Positions 50,530 through 62,380 of a stretch of DNA of 64,000 nt are shown piece after piece. The position numbers and the translations under genes are program-made. Location of the stretch: contig NC_045138.2 of the NCBI RefSeq assembly GCF_008831285.2, forward strand, positions 10,926,571 to 10,990,570, written 5' to 3'. Position 1 is the first letter of the stretch; each line of letters starts with the position of its first letter. A model generated the notes under the pieces. The model saw only the letters and a program-made list of their open reading frames with translations. It made no database searches and was not told where the DNA came from. This DNA comes from Nymphaea colorata (Eukaryota > Streptophyta > Magnoliopsida > Nymphaeales > Nymphaeaceae).

Positions 50530-51600
50530 TTTAGCGCATGCGAGTAAGATACTTTATTCTTGCAGGAGTACTATATAGACAAAGGTTTAACACCAGATAT
50601 TCTTGATGTCTTGATGATGATGAATCCAAGGCAATCATTGACGATCCAGAAAACCAAGGAAATGGTTCATGTAGGATATTGTTGGACTGCTATAGAAAAT
50701 TATTGTTACAAAATTCATCAAAAGATGCAATAATGTTAGTTGCATGCCCCTAGAATCTGTGCACCAGCCTCCCACTTGCATTTAATAACATCTCCTAGGC
50801 CTTTTTTTAATGTGGACATCCCTTACAGCTTCTAACGACCACAAATATTTCATCACTGCAACAAACTATTTCACTAAGTGGGTAGAAGTTATCACTCTCA
50901 GGATAGTACAAGGGTGACATGTAGTGTCCTTCATTCACAAGAGTATTTTTTATAGATTCAAAATCTTACATGATATAGTATTTTATAACGACACTCACTT
51001 CAAAAATGAAAATATGAGGCAATTATACAGCATATACTATATCAAACATTATTTCTCAACTCCTTATTATCCTCAAGGTAATGGATAAGCATAAGCCACC
51101 AAAAAAATCTTGATCTGCATCTTGGAGCGAAGAGTAAAAACTAGACGAGATTGATACAAAAATATGCACAACGCTTTGTGGGCATATCACACCACTATGA
51201 GAACCCATACAAATTCCACCCTAGTGAGAAGTGGATTTATAGTTACACATATTAAAGCCTGCCTTCAAATTTGCTTCTCTTATAGAACTTCATCTAAATC
51301 TATACCAACAAAAGAAATTGATGCAACTCGATTTGTTGGATGAAAAGAGGCTCAAAACGGCTGAACATGTAGCATATTGTCAAAGGGTAGATAGATAGTT
51401 CGCCAAGTCAGTTATAGAGAGACACTTCAAAGTAAATGACCTAGTTCTACGATCTGTGGTATATCTTAGAAGACAACCATGTAGCAAGTGGGTGCAAATT
51501 GGGAACACATGTATGTTGTTAAGGAAGTCTTGCCCAACAACTCATACAAATCGATTGATGCTGGAGGGGTGGAACTCACCAATCTATTAATACTCTTCAC
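50530..51600 (+). pseudogene. Tat-type integrase, broken
   Basis: FITATNYFTKWVEVITL (about 50850-50900) is the first catalytic block with Asn in place of Asp. HYFSTPYYPQGNG (about 51049-51087) precedes the third catalytic site, which is now a stop codon. The C-terminal strand block NWEHMYVVKEVLPNNSYKSI lies at about 51508-51570. Confidence 0.8.
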
Positions 51601-51774
51601 CTTAACAATTGTATAGTTAGTTCTTTTGCATTCATTTTTCAATCAATGACAAATACTTTTGTCCTTTATGACTTGTCTCTTATCCTTTTAGATTTTCCTC
51701 ATTTGTAAGAAAATAAGGTACACTGGGGCATTTTTTTTAAAATACTTTTTGATACTACCATTAAAAATCTAAAA

Positions 51775-51940
51775 GCAACCCGTGTAGGTAAAGGAGTTAA
51801 ACCTACAATTTAAGCCAAAACAACCTACTCAGGTGAGGGGCTAAGCCTAAATTCAATATTGGCAAACCCATGCAGGCGAAAGGTTAAACCTGAAACAAGC
51901 TCAAATAGCCCATTCAGGTAAGGGTTAAGTCTGAGATGTC
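51775..51940 (+). repeat. Short tandem repeats in the 3' untranslated region of the Tat element
   Basis: Four diverged units of 43-46 bp (consensus near CCCRTGYAGGTAAAGG, GTTAAACCTGAAA) start near 51779, 51825, 51868 and 51911. Such repeats between integrase and LTR are usual in Tat elements. Confidence 0.7.
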
Positions 51941-52017
51941 ATTCCAAACATGTTTTTTATTTCAAAATTTGGGTGCTTATCTTTGCCACTAATCGTGGCA
52001 TACACTGGCTTAGTGAC

Positions 52018-52028
52018 AAATAGGGGCA
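52018..52028 (+). other. Polypurine tract of the Tat-type element
   Basis: AAATAGGGGCA followed by TC and the LTR's TGTTATCACCC. Confidence 0.75.
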
Positions 52029-52171
52029 TCTGTTATCACCCTGATTTTTTTCTAAAAGATTGTACTCAACTTATTCAAACAAATTTCAGTAATTTTAATT
52101 GATTTTTGCTTAGATTTAGTAGTCAATTTGGATCTAATTTCAGACCTTTGGCCCAAGTCACTCCAAAATGA

Positions 52172-52421
52172 CCTCAAGATCCATATCCAAATCCAAATCT
52201 CGACCCTAGATCTAAAACAAACCTCTAGATCTATGTCCAAATTTAAATCTCAGACCTAGAACCAAAACAATCCTCAAGATCCATATCCAAATCCAAGTCT
52301 CAACCATAGATCTACAATATACCTCTAGATCCATGTCCCAATCTCAGTCCCAACCTTAGATCTAAAACAGACCTTTAGATCTATATCTGAATCCTAATGC
52401 AGGCTTTACACCAAAAATCCA
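52172..52421 (+). repeat. 50-bp tandem repeats in LTR U3
   Basis: Five units start at 52172, 52222, 52272, 52322 and 52372 (CCTCAAGATCCATATCCAAA and CCTCTAGATCTATGTCCAAA-like), exactly 50 bp apart. They lie in the U3 section that the 5' LTR has lost. Confidence 0.92.
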
Positions 52422-53283
52422 ACCTTAGATCTATATTTAGATCCAAAGCCAAGCCCTAGATCCAAAATTTACTACTGATCCAAAATACAAAGCCAAAGTC
52501 TGTAATCGAACACAAAAGGCAAAATCAAGTCCAAATTAGGAAAGTAGATCTAGAAAACAGCTTGCGGGTCCAAATTAGACCCACAACCAAAATTTAGATT
52601 CAAATTAAAATTTTTAATTCAAATATAAAGTTGAGGCTAAAATATCAAGTTTTGACACTATTTAGCTATACATGTGCGCATGCAAGCCTCCCCTTCATTT
52701 TTCAACCAAACCTTATGTTGAAAATTTTGAAATGTGTTTTGAGCCCAAAACACTTGTCTAACTCTTGATCCGAGCCTTGGGCACAATCGAAACGCTTCTC
52801 TGACCAAGCAAACCTGATCTGGACAAGCCCATAAGCACCCAAAACAAAGCCAGATATACCTTAATCAAAAGACTATATTGCCCTTCAAAATTTTACCTTT
52901 AAAAAAAATTTAAGTTTTTTTAGGTGGGACCCACCTAAGGAAGCAAAAGCCAACCCCATTGGCCCATTTTTGGGACCACAGGGTGGCATTTTGCCCCCTT
53001 TTGTGCATGCTTGCTGCATTGCTGAGCGCCTTGGCCATGCAGCACATGGTGCTCTGTCTAGTGTGCACTATTGCGACAGCTAGGTGCTGCCGTGCCAGAC
53101 GCACGTGAATTGAGACAGGGCCTGCTTCCCTAGCAGACCCTGGTGAGTGGACATTAGCCCTCCCAACACCCTTTTGCCAAGACCTAGAAATAAAAAAGAA
53201 TTGAAATAATTCAAAATTTTGAAATTCAAGTGAAAATCTTGGAAAGTTAAAAAAATAAATTTTTGAGATTTGGCTCCAAAGCT

Positions 53284-53294
53284 CTTTATAAATA
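53284..53294 (+). promoter_or_regulatory. TATA-like box of the Tat LTR
   Basis: TTTATAAATAT within GGCTCCAAAGCTC. The homologous place in the 5' LTR reads CTATTAATACT (about 39170), a weakened version. Confidence 0.4.
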
Positions 53295-54262
53295 TTGCCC
53301 AAATCTTTATTCTTTGGTATGAGCTAACCTTTGAAGAACTTCTAAAGCTCTCCCACTTGAAGTGTAGGGGTTTTCCCCTTAGCACTCTTTCCAATTCTCT
53401 TCTCTTCCCTCTTCTTGCATCTCCTTCTTCAACCTTAGGTGTTAATCTTTTCCTAAACTTCCATTCTTCAAGGAAGCATGAGAAGAACTGTTGGAGAATG
53501 TCATCAACACCTTGGAGTCTCACTTGAAAGGGAACGTGATCGTTAGGGATAGAAGATTCATCTTTCTTCAACCGCTTTGTTAGAATTATGTAGCCATCTC
53601 CCTATGACCATGCAAGAGAGCTCTAAAATTTTGTCCTCGGAGTCAAGAGCTACTCTTGAGTGCACAAAAAGCATGAGCAACGTGAAAGAAATTTCACTCT
53701 TTATGCCTGCAATATGTTTATTTGTTTTCTTTTCTCAAGAATGTGTGTATTGTTTACATTTATGATAATATTCATAATTGCTTAATTTTTTATTAAAATG
53801 TGAATGAACAGTAAGAATGAGAGCTTGGGACGGAATTCATTTTTTTATCATATTAATTTTTGAGGCTGGGACTTGTCCAACCCAAAAAAATCCTTACGAA
53901 TATGTACATGTTAACATGCACTTTCAAGACATTTCTACACTTAGTATTGATTATTTTTCTTATTCACTCAATTAGTGAGCCCAAGAAGAGTTCCCTTACC
54001 TTATTAACTTTTCATTTCAGTTTTATTTGGTTTTCTCCTATACCCAATGGTCGGAGATCTAGCCTAGGCTCTTTCATGAGCCCAAGTTTCTCTCTAGACT
54101 ACATAAAAAGATTAAAGTCGAAAACTTCCAAAATTATCTCTCATTCTTAATTTTCATACACACACACACACATATATTCATATATGCATATTTGTATATA
54201 TTTCCTTATTTGGTAAAGTCTCTTTCTCCATTTCCCTCTTTTTCTTTGAGTTAAGATAGTCT

Positions 54263-54277
54263 TTATATATATATATA

Positions 54278-54334
<57 letters not shown>

Positions 54335-54345
54335 GTGCGTGTGTA
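54263..54345. repeat. TA then GT microsatellite in the 3' LTR
   Basis: A short TA run is followed by about 30 GT/GC units. The position corresponds to the TA-only repeats of the 5' LTR. A smaller CA run lies at about 54158-54172. Confidence 0.95.
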
Positions 54346-55350
54346 TTTTTGTTTCTCTAAAATCTCTTTCTCTCTCTCTTTAACTTAAAAATCTCTCTTT
54401 TGTATATACTATATATAGATATATATATCCCTCTCTCTCTCTCCTTGACTTCCATATATACCAATATATAATTTTTTTTCTCTTTTTCTTTCTTTCTTTT
54501 TTATCTCCTTCTCTTCTAAATCTCTCTTTTCTAAGACCTAAAATTTTCATTTGTCGACTTCAATAAGACCAAAACTCAAGTGATGCATCCAATTATATCT
54601 ATGCTTTATGGTCTACAATCCCACCCCACTTTCAAACAAATTTTTTTTTAAACAAGAGTATTTTGATAGAATGGTAGATGACACATAATCTAATGTATAA
54701 AAATCTAGATGTATGTAATGATAGAAAGCTCTTAAATAAATGTTATGGTAGGAATGAACCAATTATTTTCAAACATATAAAATCAATGCATTCATACATT
54801 CACAATCACTTATGAAATTCATGAATGAACATGCACCTCTCTAGAGAACTTGAGCAAGATGAGGTATAGTTATAGCTAGGTAGTAACCAAATTAGAGCAA
54901 TACCTCAAACCTACTTAAGACACTAAATTGATTTCTAAAGGAGGTCCTCAAAATTATTGACTTTCTAATAAAAGATCTGCTGGCTGTCAAAGTTTTTCAA
55001 ACACTATTTGCAAAAATTTCTAAAATCTCTCAAATCGAAATGGTTTATTTCCTTAAATAGTACTTGAAAAGTTTTTCATCCAAAAAGTCCATGAGATATC
55101 AATTCTTAAAAACTTTTTCCATGCACCATACCACATTTAGCTAAAGAAGATGTTCAACTAAAAATAAAATACATCATGAATGAATAAATGCATCAAGAAT
55201 GAACATAGCCCTTGGATTAGTTACCCCCAGTAAAAGCACCAGGAATGGCCAATCTTCGTACTGTGGACAAGTCCCTCTTTTTCTATAAAATTTATTTTTC
55301 TGAAGCATTCCAAAAGCCAAAACAAATTTTGAGGTGCCAAACATGATGCA

Positions 55351-56359
55351 CTGAAAATGGATGAGGCATGGGAAACAAACCAAGGGCTGGAGATCCCAAG
55401 AGGATGTTAAACCTATTGTTATAGAGTGGAGCCCACCATCATAGGGCTTGGGTTGGGTGGCACAAGAGCCCAGATCCCTTGAGGAGTGTGGGTCATTGAT
55501 GGAAATGCTCCCATCTAGACAATTATGGCCAGCCCACCCCAGTATGCTCATCGTGTGTAGAGTGTCAGACATGTTACTGCATAGCATTGGTACAACTGAA
55601 CTCAACCAAATTATGTTGGGGTCATGGATTTCCCTACCAAATTCCATCCTTAGTGACGTGGGTGTTTGTTTAGAGCATAAGTTACACAATGGTCTACCCT
55701 GAATTACCTAATGAGATGGGAGGTGCCTCCGACTTGCTTAGGAAATGTGGTTGTTTGTGTTGAACTAGTATTGCTGCATTGGGCATGAGATTGTCTAGCT
55801 GGTTGCAGTTGCACCGCACATGCAGTCTCAAGCAAGGGAAACAATTCATCGTGTAAATCTGACTTGCCCCTTGACATTAGGCAGGGCCTCTTTTTTTCTC
55901 TTTTAAAGTCTTTTGAATTTATCTATTTTTAAGTACTTGCTGCTATATGAGTGCATTCATGGTGTGGATCTCATGTTTGAACACAATAATAGATCTTGGG
56001 GAGCGGCTGTCACTAAGGGAAACCATGTCTCATTTTTGTTCGATATCTTACAACTGGTACCATGTTTTATGACATCTCACATAACTATGCACTTGTTAAT
56101 GGTATTTTAATCAATTTTTCGATATACAAATCTCATATTATGACACTATTGTAGAATAGAGCATATTACTGTATAGGACAGTCTCATGCCAATTACATGA
56201 CAAAGGAAATTTTCACATTCACCCTTCCATCCTTCCATTAGACGACACTATGGGTTTCCGACATGCATCACGATAGCGTCACTATAGACTGGTATGAAAG
56301 CTACCCATGTGGATGACTATGAACGAGTTTTCTTCATGTTCACACACCTGCTAGGTAAG
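55351..56359. other. Flank between Tat LTR and LTR-B copy 2
   Basis: Its GC content is slightly higher than its neighbours. Long frames on both strands at 55174-55702 show no recognisable domain. Nothing is called. Confidence 0.35.
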
Positions 56360-57029
56360 TATAGACACCCTAAATTTCTCACAAGTCAAAATGACTGTTT
56401 TGCCTTTACAATATGATTCAAACTAGTTTTCACAGCAGAATTTCAATAGTTGGGGCCATTTACCATAATGAAACTCCAAGAACCTCATTTTGGAACTAGG
56501 AACTTGGACCAAGATCACCTATGTTATCATTTGCTTGAAAATGTCTATTTTGCTCCTATGACCAGCCATTTTTAGCACAAAATCAAGATTTTTACCTAAG
56601 AAGGCCAATAATTGCCTAATAGTTGAGCAACTAGAACAATTCACACATTTACAAGTGTAAGGACTTCAAAATTTTCTATCATATCAAATGATTATTTTAC
56701 CCCTAAATGTCAAAAAATCTGAGAAACCCTGATAGTGATTTAGCATGAATTCAAATAGGGTGATTCTTAGCTTAGCAAGTCAGAGGATAGTTGAAATCAG
56801 TTCACTAGTTCTTTGACCACCTTAAGCCAACAGATCATAGCTCAAGTAAGCTTATCAGAACATAAAACTGCAATTTTTAGCTTGACCGTGTACCCTTAAT
56901 TCCAACTAATTTCAGGATAGGTAGATTTTAGTAGAAAGAATTATTTCACTTACTTGAGTTACCATGACCAAATTTCAATCTTAAAGTAACTTGCAGGTTT
57001 TCATACTTTGAGTTACCATGACCCAATTT

Positions 57030-57800
57030 CAAGGGTTTGAGTTGAATTTGAATCATGCATAAATCTATCTCTCTTTAGTTCAATTTGAGTTCACTCATCT
57101 CCTTTTGAGTTCAATTTAGTTTCAAAAGCTCTCAAGCTCCCTCTCTCTTCTGCTTTAGAAGATTGAGCTAAATTTGAGCTCAACCCGATAGAGTGAGTTG
57201 AAACTGAGCTAGGATCATGTTTATAATGTATAAATATGTCTCTCTTTAGTTCAATTTGAGTTCACTCATCTCCTTTTGAGTTCAACTTAGTTTCAAAGGT
57301 TTTGAAGCTCCCTCTCTCTTCTGCTTTTAGGAGTTTGAGCTAAATTTGAGCTCAACCTGGTAGAGTGAGTTGAAACTTATTCGGATCATGTTTATTATGT
57401 ATAAATAAATCTTTCTTTAGTTCAGTTTGAGTTCATTCATACTTGTTTGAGTTTATGAAGGTTCCAAATCTCACCGTCTCTCATATTTTCAAGGGTTTGA
57501 TGTAAAGTTGAGTTCAACTCGATAGAGTAAGCTAAAACCGAGCTAGGTTCATGTTTATCGTGTATAAATTTTTCCTTTGTTCGGTATAAGTTCATTCATT
57601 CCAGTTTGAGTTTAATTCAGTTCTGAAGGAACTGGAGAACACTCTTTCTCCTGTTTTTTGGAGGCCTAAGCTGAATTTGAACTCAAAAACCAAGTTAAGA
57701 TCTTGTCTATCATTTATAAATCAATTTTTTCTTAGTTTGGATTGAGTTCATTCATCTCAATTTGAGTTCAATTCAGTCTCAAAGGTTCTATAGCTCATAC
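57030..57800 (+). repeat. About 165-bp subrepeats within LTR-B copy 2 (about five units)
   Basis: TTGAGCTAAATTTGAGCTCA or its variants recur at about 57163, 57333, 57494 and 57667. Each is followed by GAGCTAGGATCATGTTTAT-like and TTTAGTTCAATTTGAGTTCA-like segments. Confidence 0.88.
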
Positions 57801-59361
57801 CTAGTACTTGCTACATTTTTTAAACAACTGTTGAGCTCAATTAAGCTAAATCAGATAAAAAATTACAATTTTTTGTAGTATATATCCTTATCGATAAGTG
57901 GTTGATCTAACCACCCCTAGCTCCACTAGAAAACATTTCGACGATGATCTAATTTTTAAATCCCTCCTCAGATTGCCCTTATAAATATGACACTTATAAG
58001 TTTTAGAACAATTGATTTTTAGAACAATCCGAGAGAAAATTTTCAGTAAAAATTTAACCAAAGACGAGCTAGAACTAGGCCCACAAGCTGGTGTAATCAG
58101 CACAAGAAAACTTATCTACAACTTTGAATTTACCACAAGGGTAAAATGGTTATTTTCTTTTGAGTCATATTCTTTTGCATAAACATAGGGCAATGCCTCA
58201 TACACCTTAGTTTATGGTTTTATTTGATTCCCAAAGCTTTAGCCCAAGGCAAATCCATGATTTGAGCATGTTTGAATCCAAGATCATACCAAAGGGTACA
58301 ATAATCATTTTCTTCTAATCCACAATTTTTTCACTTGAACATAGAATTATATGTGTCATATATCTTAAGTTTATCAAGCCTATTTTTTTCATATCTTTAG
58401 AGCTCTAGTTTGAAATCCTTTCCTCATTTCAACAACATAACAAATGATCCAAATGTTCAAGGGTGAAATAGACGTTCTTTTCAAATCTCTTACCCATACC
58501 TAAGGGTAAAACAACCATTCCATCTTTAATAATATCATTATACACCATGCTTTTTATGTCACATATACCGAAGTTCATAATACTTGGAGTATCAATTATA
58601 ATCTCCTCATCCACTTTTTTTAGATCCTTGAATTATTGTCATCCATTTCTTTTGTTTAGAATTCTAATGCAAAACTCCTACCACATCTAAAATCAATTTT
58701 CTGTGACTTTCTGTAGATTCGAACCTCAGAACCATACTCAAAATCCATTTTCTGGAACTTTCTCAAGATTCAGACCTTGATCTGGATCTTAGATCCATGT
58801 CCATGTCCATTGTCTAGATTTTTTTCTAGATTCGGATCAAGATCTAATCTTGGAACCATATCTCAATCCAAGATCCAAATCTATAAATGTAAGTATATAA
58901 GAAAAATGTTGTGCATGATCTTGTATACTATGCCAGACGTCAACCAAACAATTGCTCATAAAATGTAAAAAATTCTCTACTGATTAATATTGTTCAGAAA
59001 GAATCAAATTTGGTTTTCATATTGCTCGTGAATAAATATTTTTTGTTTGACATGTAATATAATATATGGTTTGATGTGTGCTTTCTCTTCATTATATTTG
59101 CGTCTAGCTTTCACTGCATGCAACATGTGAGCATGAACAATTGCTCATGAATCATTCAGAAGTATGTAAAGATAAGCTTCATCTAGACAAAATTGATTTT
59201 CATGAAGATTTATTTGGTTCCGAAATGAGCAAACTATGGTAAAACTACAAGTTTCAAAACATAGTTTTTTTTTTTTGTGCCACATAAGGGGAGCAGAAAT
59301 TTAAATGCCAAAAGTTTAGTTTTGTATTGAAAGTTTTAGAGGAGTTCTTCTCTCTCCTCAC

Positions 59362-59374
59362 ACTATAAAAAGGG
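59362..59374 (+). promoter_or_regulatory. TATA box in LTR-B copy 2
   Basis: CTATAAAAAGGG in an LTR-like context. Copy 1 lacks a comparable motif at the equivalent place (around 31560-31620). Confidence 0.5.
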
Positions 59375-59924
59375 ATGTCCCCTCCCTTTGAAGTATACCC
59401 ATCTTCTTTGATAAATTCTAACTAAATTCTTGGAAAAACTCAAGGAGAGGAAAATTTATAAGGTCTAAGTTTAGGCTTGATTTGGGCCACAATAGGAGGC
59501 AATCAAGCTAATTGACTAAGGCCGGAAAGTGTAAGCTAAGGTCGTGGGTCAGCCAAGCGCATGTCAGATAAATTTCTTTTTCCCTCTTATTTTTTCTTTT
59601 TGCATTTTAATTATTACTTTTTTATTTTCTTAGATAGCATGCTTTAGGTTTTTCTTTTTCTGCTTAGCATGTTTAGGTTAGTTTTTTTGCTTTGCATGCT
59701 TAGTTTAGTTTATTTTCATTTGATGCTTAGTTTAGCTTATTTTTGTTTTAATCCTTAGGTTAGTTTATTTTCATTGTAGTGCCTAGGTTATTTTAATTTC
59801 TACTAAGCATGTTGTATTTTAGCTATTTTCTACTTTCTAGATAGATCTAATTTAAATGTCTCCTAGGTTAGGGACATGGGGCTATATTTATCGTGTTTCA
59901 TATATATTTAACCTAATGAGATTA

Positions 59925-60555
59925 ACTTGAAATTCAACCTATAGCGATTTATTTGAATGATTGTAATCACAATTACATAATGAAACATATGGAATCTAAG
60001 TCGTTCATCTGTTGTATAATGATATTAACTTGTGATTATGTCAATAACATTACAACTATAGCTTTTGATTGAAATGATCAGAATCACAAGTACATGATAT
60101 GAATGAAATCAAAGTCCTTCAATTACACAATTATAGTTCATCTAATGATATTAACTTGAAATCACATTTATAAAGATTCATTTATGATTGTAATCACATA
60201 TACATAATGGTATGAACACAATCTAAATCCTTCAATAGCACAATTATAGTTCGTCTAATGAGATTTACTTGTAATTATATCTATATAAATTTATTCAAAT
60301 AATTGCAATTATAAGTACATAATGATATGAATGAAAGTTTGTTCTTCTAATTGCACAATTGTAATTTGTTTGAAGATATTGACATATAAGTACATACATA
60401 GCGATTAATTTTAACGATTGTAATCACAAGTACATTATGATAGGAACAAAATTTAAGCCTTCTGTTGGGCAATTGCAGTTCATCTAATGATATTAACTTG
60501 CAGTTACACTTATAGGTATTCATTTGAATGATTATAATCACAAACACATATATCA
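59925..60555 (-). repeat. Satellite, block 4 (inverted, about 5 units)
   Basis: Approximately 115-bp satellite in minus orientation (TTCATTTGAATGATTATAAT, CACAAGTACATAATGATATG) directly after LTR-B copy 2. Confidence 0.88.
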
Positions 60556-61490
60556 TATAAGGACCTAAATGTCATTTATATCATTATGTGCTTGTAATTA
60601 TAGTCATTGAAATTAATTTTTATATATGAAATTAAAGGTCAATCTAAATAGACAAATTACAATTGTGCAAATGAAGGATATAGATTTTGTTTGTTTCATT
60701 ATGTACTTGTGAATATAAACATTCAAATGAATCTATATAGATGTAACTACAAGTTAACCTCGTTAGACATATTATAATTATGCAAATAAAAGACCTAGAT
60801 TTTGTTCACCTTTTTACGTGCTTGTGACTACAATCATTTAAATGAATCTCTATAAATATAATTACAAGTTTATCTCATTCAATGAACTACTACTGTACAA
60901 ACAAACGACTTAGATCTCATTGAAGTATAATATACTTGTGTTTATAATCATTCAAATGAATCTTGATACAAGTAATTACGAGTTAATCATGTTTGATGAG
61001 CTACAATTGTGCAAATAATGGACTTACATCTCATTCATAGAATTACATATTAGTGATTACAATCACTCAAACGAATATCTATCGACATAATTACAATTTA
61101 ATCTTATTAGACAAACTATAATTATACAATTGAAGGTCTCATAATTCCATTACATACTTGTCATTATAGTCATTACAATTACTCACTAGATCTTTATAGA
61201 TGTAACTACAAGATAAACTTATGACTCAAACTACAATTGTATAAATGAAAGGTTTAGATCTCATTCATTTCATTACATGCTTGTTATTAAATCATTTAAA
61301 TGACAAATTAGTGTCATTAGTTGAACTACAATGGTGTAAATGAAGAACCTAAATTTCGTTCGTTTCATAATCATTCATGTGAATCTTTATAAAAGTAATA
61401 ACAAGTTAAACCTTATTATATGAATTACAATTGTTCAAAGGAAGGGCATAAATCTCATTTGTTTCCATGCGTACCTATGTTTAAGAATAT
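60556..61490 (+). repeat. Satellite, block 5 (about 8 units)
   Basis: The orientation flips to + at the AAGGACCTAAATGTCATTTA motif (about 60558) and stays so to about 61490, with increasing decay. Confidence 0.88.
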
Positions 61491-61814
61491 TCAAAAGAAC
61501 TTGTTGCTGTGACCCGTTTCAGCTTTGTCGGAAAGAAGTGCCTGAATGTTGAGTCTAATCTCCCATCTTTACTAGAATCTAAAACCTTAGAATATGTTAG
61601 GATGTATAATGTTTGTTACTTTGAATATCTTTTTAAACCGACTTCTTCTGTAAACTGGTCACTGGTTGATCCAATCGGACCCTGCCACACAAGAGCCCAG
61701 CCTGGAGTAACGAATGGTTATCTGGTGTGGCCTTCCGTTTGCAAAATTGGATTTTTGATGGCCCATAATGCTAGCCATGGCACTTGCTCTTGCCAGCTTT
61801 ATGGAAGATACTAA

Positions 61815-62380
61815 TAAACCAATAGAAAACTTTATGAACCAGCCTTAAATCCATATGGTATCAACACAATTGACAACAAATCAGTTCAAAACCTTATGAG
61901 TCGATTCAAGTATGTCATAAACCAATTTTACATGAATTGATTCAAAACATTTATTCCGGTCAAAATGTTGCTCTAGTAGGGTAAATTGGCTTGAAACCCT
62001 CATGCGTTGGTCTGAAATAGACCACAACCTATATAAAGCTGTATAAATCAGCCCTAGATTTGCGATGACCAGATCCAATGCCTAGATGACCTGGTCTAGA
62101 ACATCCTGAACCAGTTTCAAACCTTGTGCATCGGAAAGGAAATGAACTGAAATAATTTCACAATCATATGAACCAGTCCTTAAGATGAGGCAAAATCACT
62201 CGAATGCTTCGTGAACTAGGACTATGTTAACTGGTTCAAAATCGACTGAATTGGTTTAATACTGTATCAACCGGCTTCAATACCATATGAACCAGTTTGA
62301 AATCATCTCAACTGGTTCCAAGACTTTATGAACCGATTTGAGACTGCCAGGAGCCAGTTCCAAAGCTTTATGAACTGGGC
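61815..62380. repeat. Degenerate short repeats of AACCAGTTTC type
   Basis: About fifteen variants of TATGAACCAGTTTGAAA or AACTGGTTCAAAATC-like strings are spaced irregularly at about 20-45 bp. No frame is conserved across them. Confidence 0.6.

Larger units (their letters stand above)
37683..52030 (+). mobile_element. Ty3/gypsy Tat-type element: truncated 5' LTR and internal region
   Basis: The internal region has gag, protease, RT, an additional archaeal-type RNase H and integrase remnants in order between two related LTRs. The second RNase H is the mark of the Tat lineage. The element is dead throughout, with dozens of stops. It contains a nested hAT-like insertion at 43286-45496. Confidence 0.85.
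52031..55350 (+). repeat. 3' LTR of the Tat-type element
   Basis: It begins TGTTATCACCCTGATTTT after the polypurine tract. Alignment with the 5' LTR continues to about AAACAAATTTTGAGGTGC near 55340, giving about 3.3 kb. It includes a TATA-like box at 53284, a CT-rich segment and GT microsatellites. The last base is uncertain because similarity fades. Confidence 0.8.
56360..59900 (+). repeat. LTR-B copy 2
   Basis: It starts TATAGACACCCTAAATTT and matches copy 1 at 29296 in order and content. It has a good TATA box (ACTATAAAAAGGG, about 59362-59374) after a CTTCTCTCTCCTCACACT stretch, as expected of an LTR promoter. A T-rich tail with repeated TTAG and GCATGCTTAGG motifs then leads into inverted satellite. 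Confidence 0.65.

Noticed and set aside
53080-53571. 163-codon minus-strand frame
   Set aside because: It lies antisense inside the Tat 3' LTR; the homologous 5' LTR section does not conserve it.
55174-55702. 171-codon minus-strand frame and an overlapping + frame
   Set aside because: No domain seen; open frames on both strands of the same DNA point to composition.
29296-61490. LTR-B copies as the two LTRs of one giant 30-kb element
   Set aside because: They are too diverged from each other, the Tat element has its own LTR pair between them, and no pol matching LTR-B is present.
61509-61814. 101-codon + strand frame
   Set aside because: No recognisable family; surrounded by degenerate repeats.
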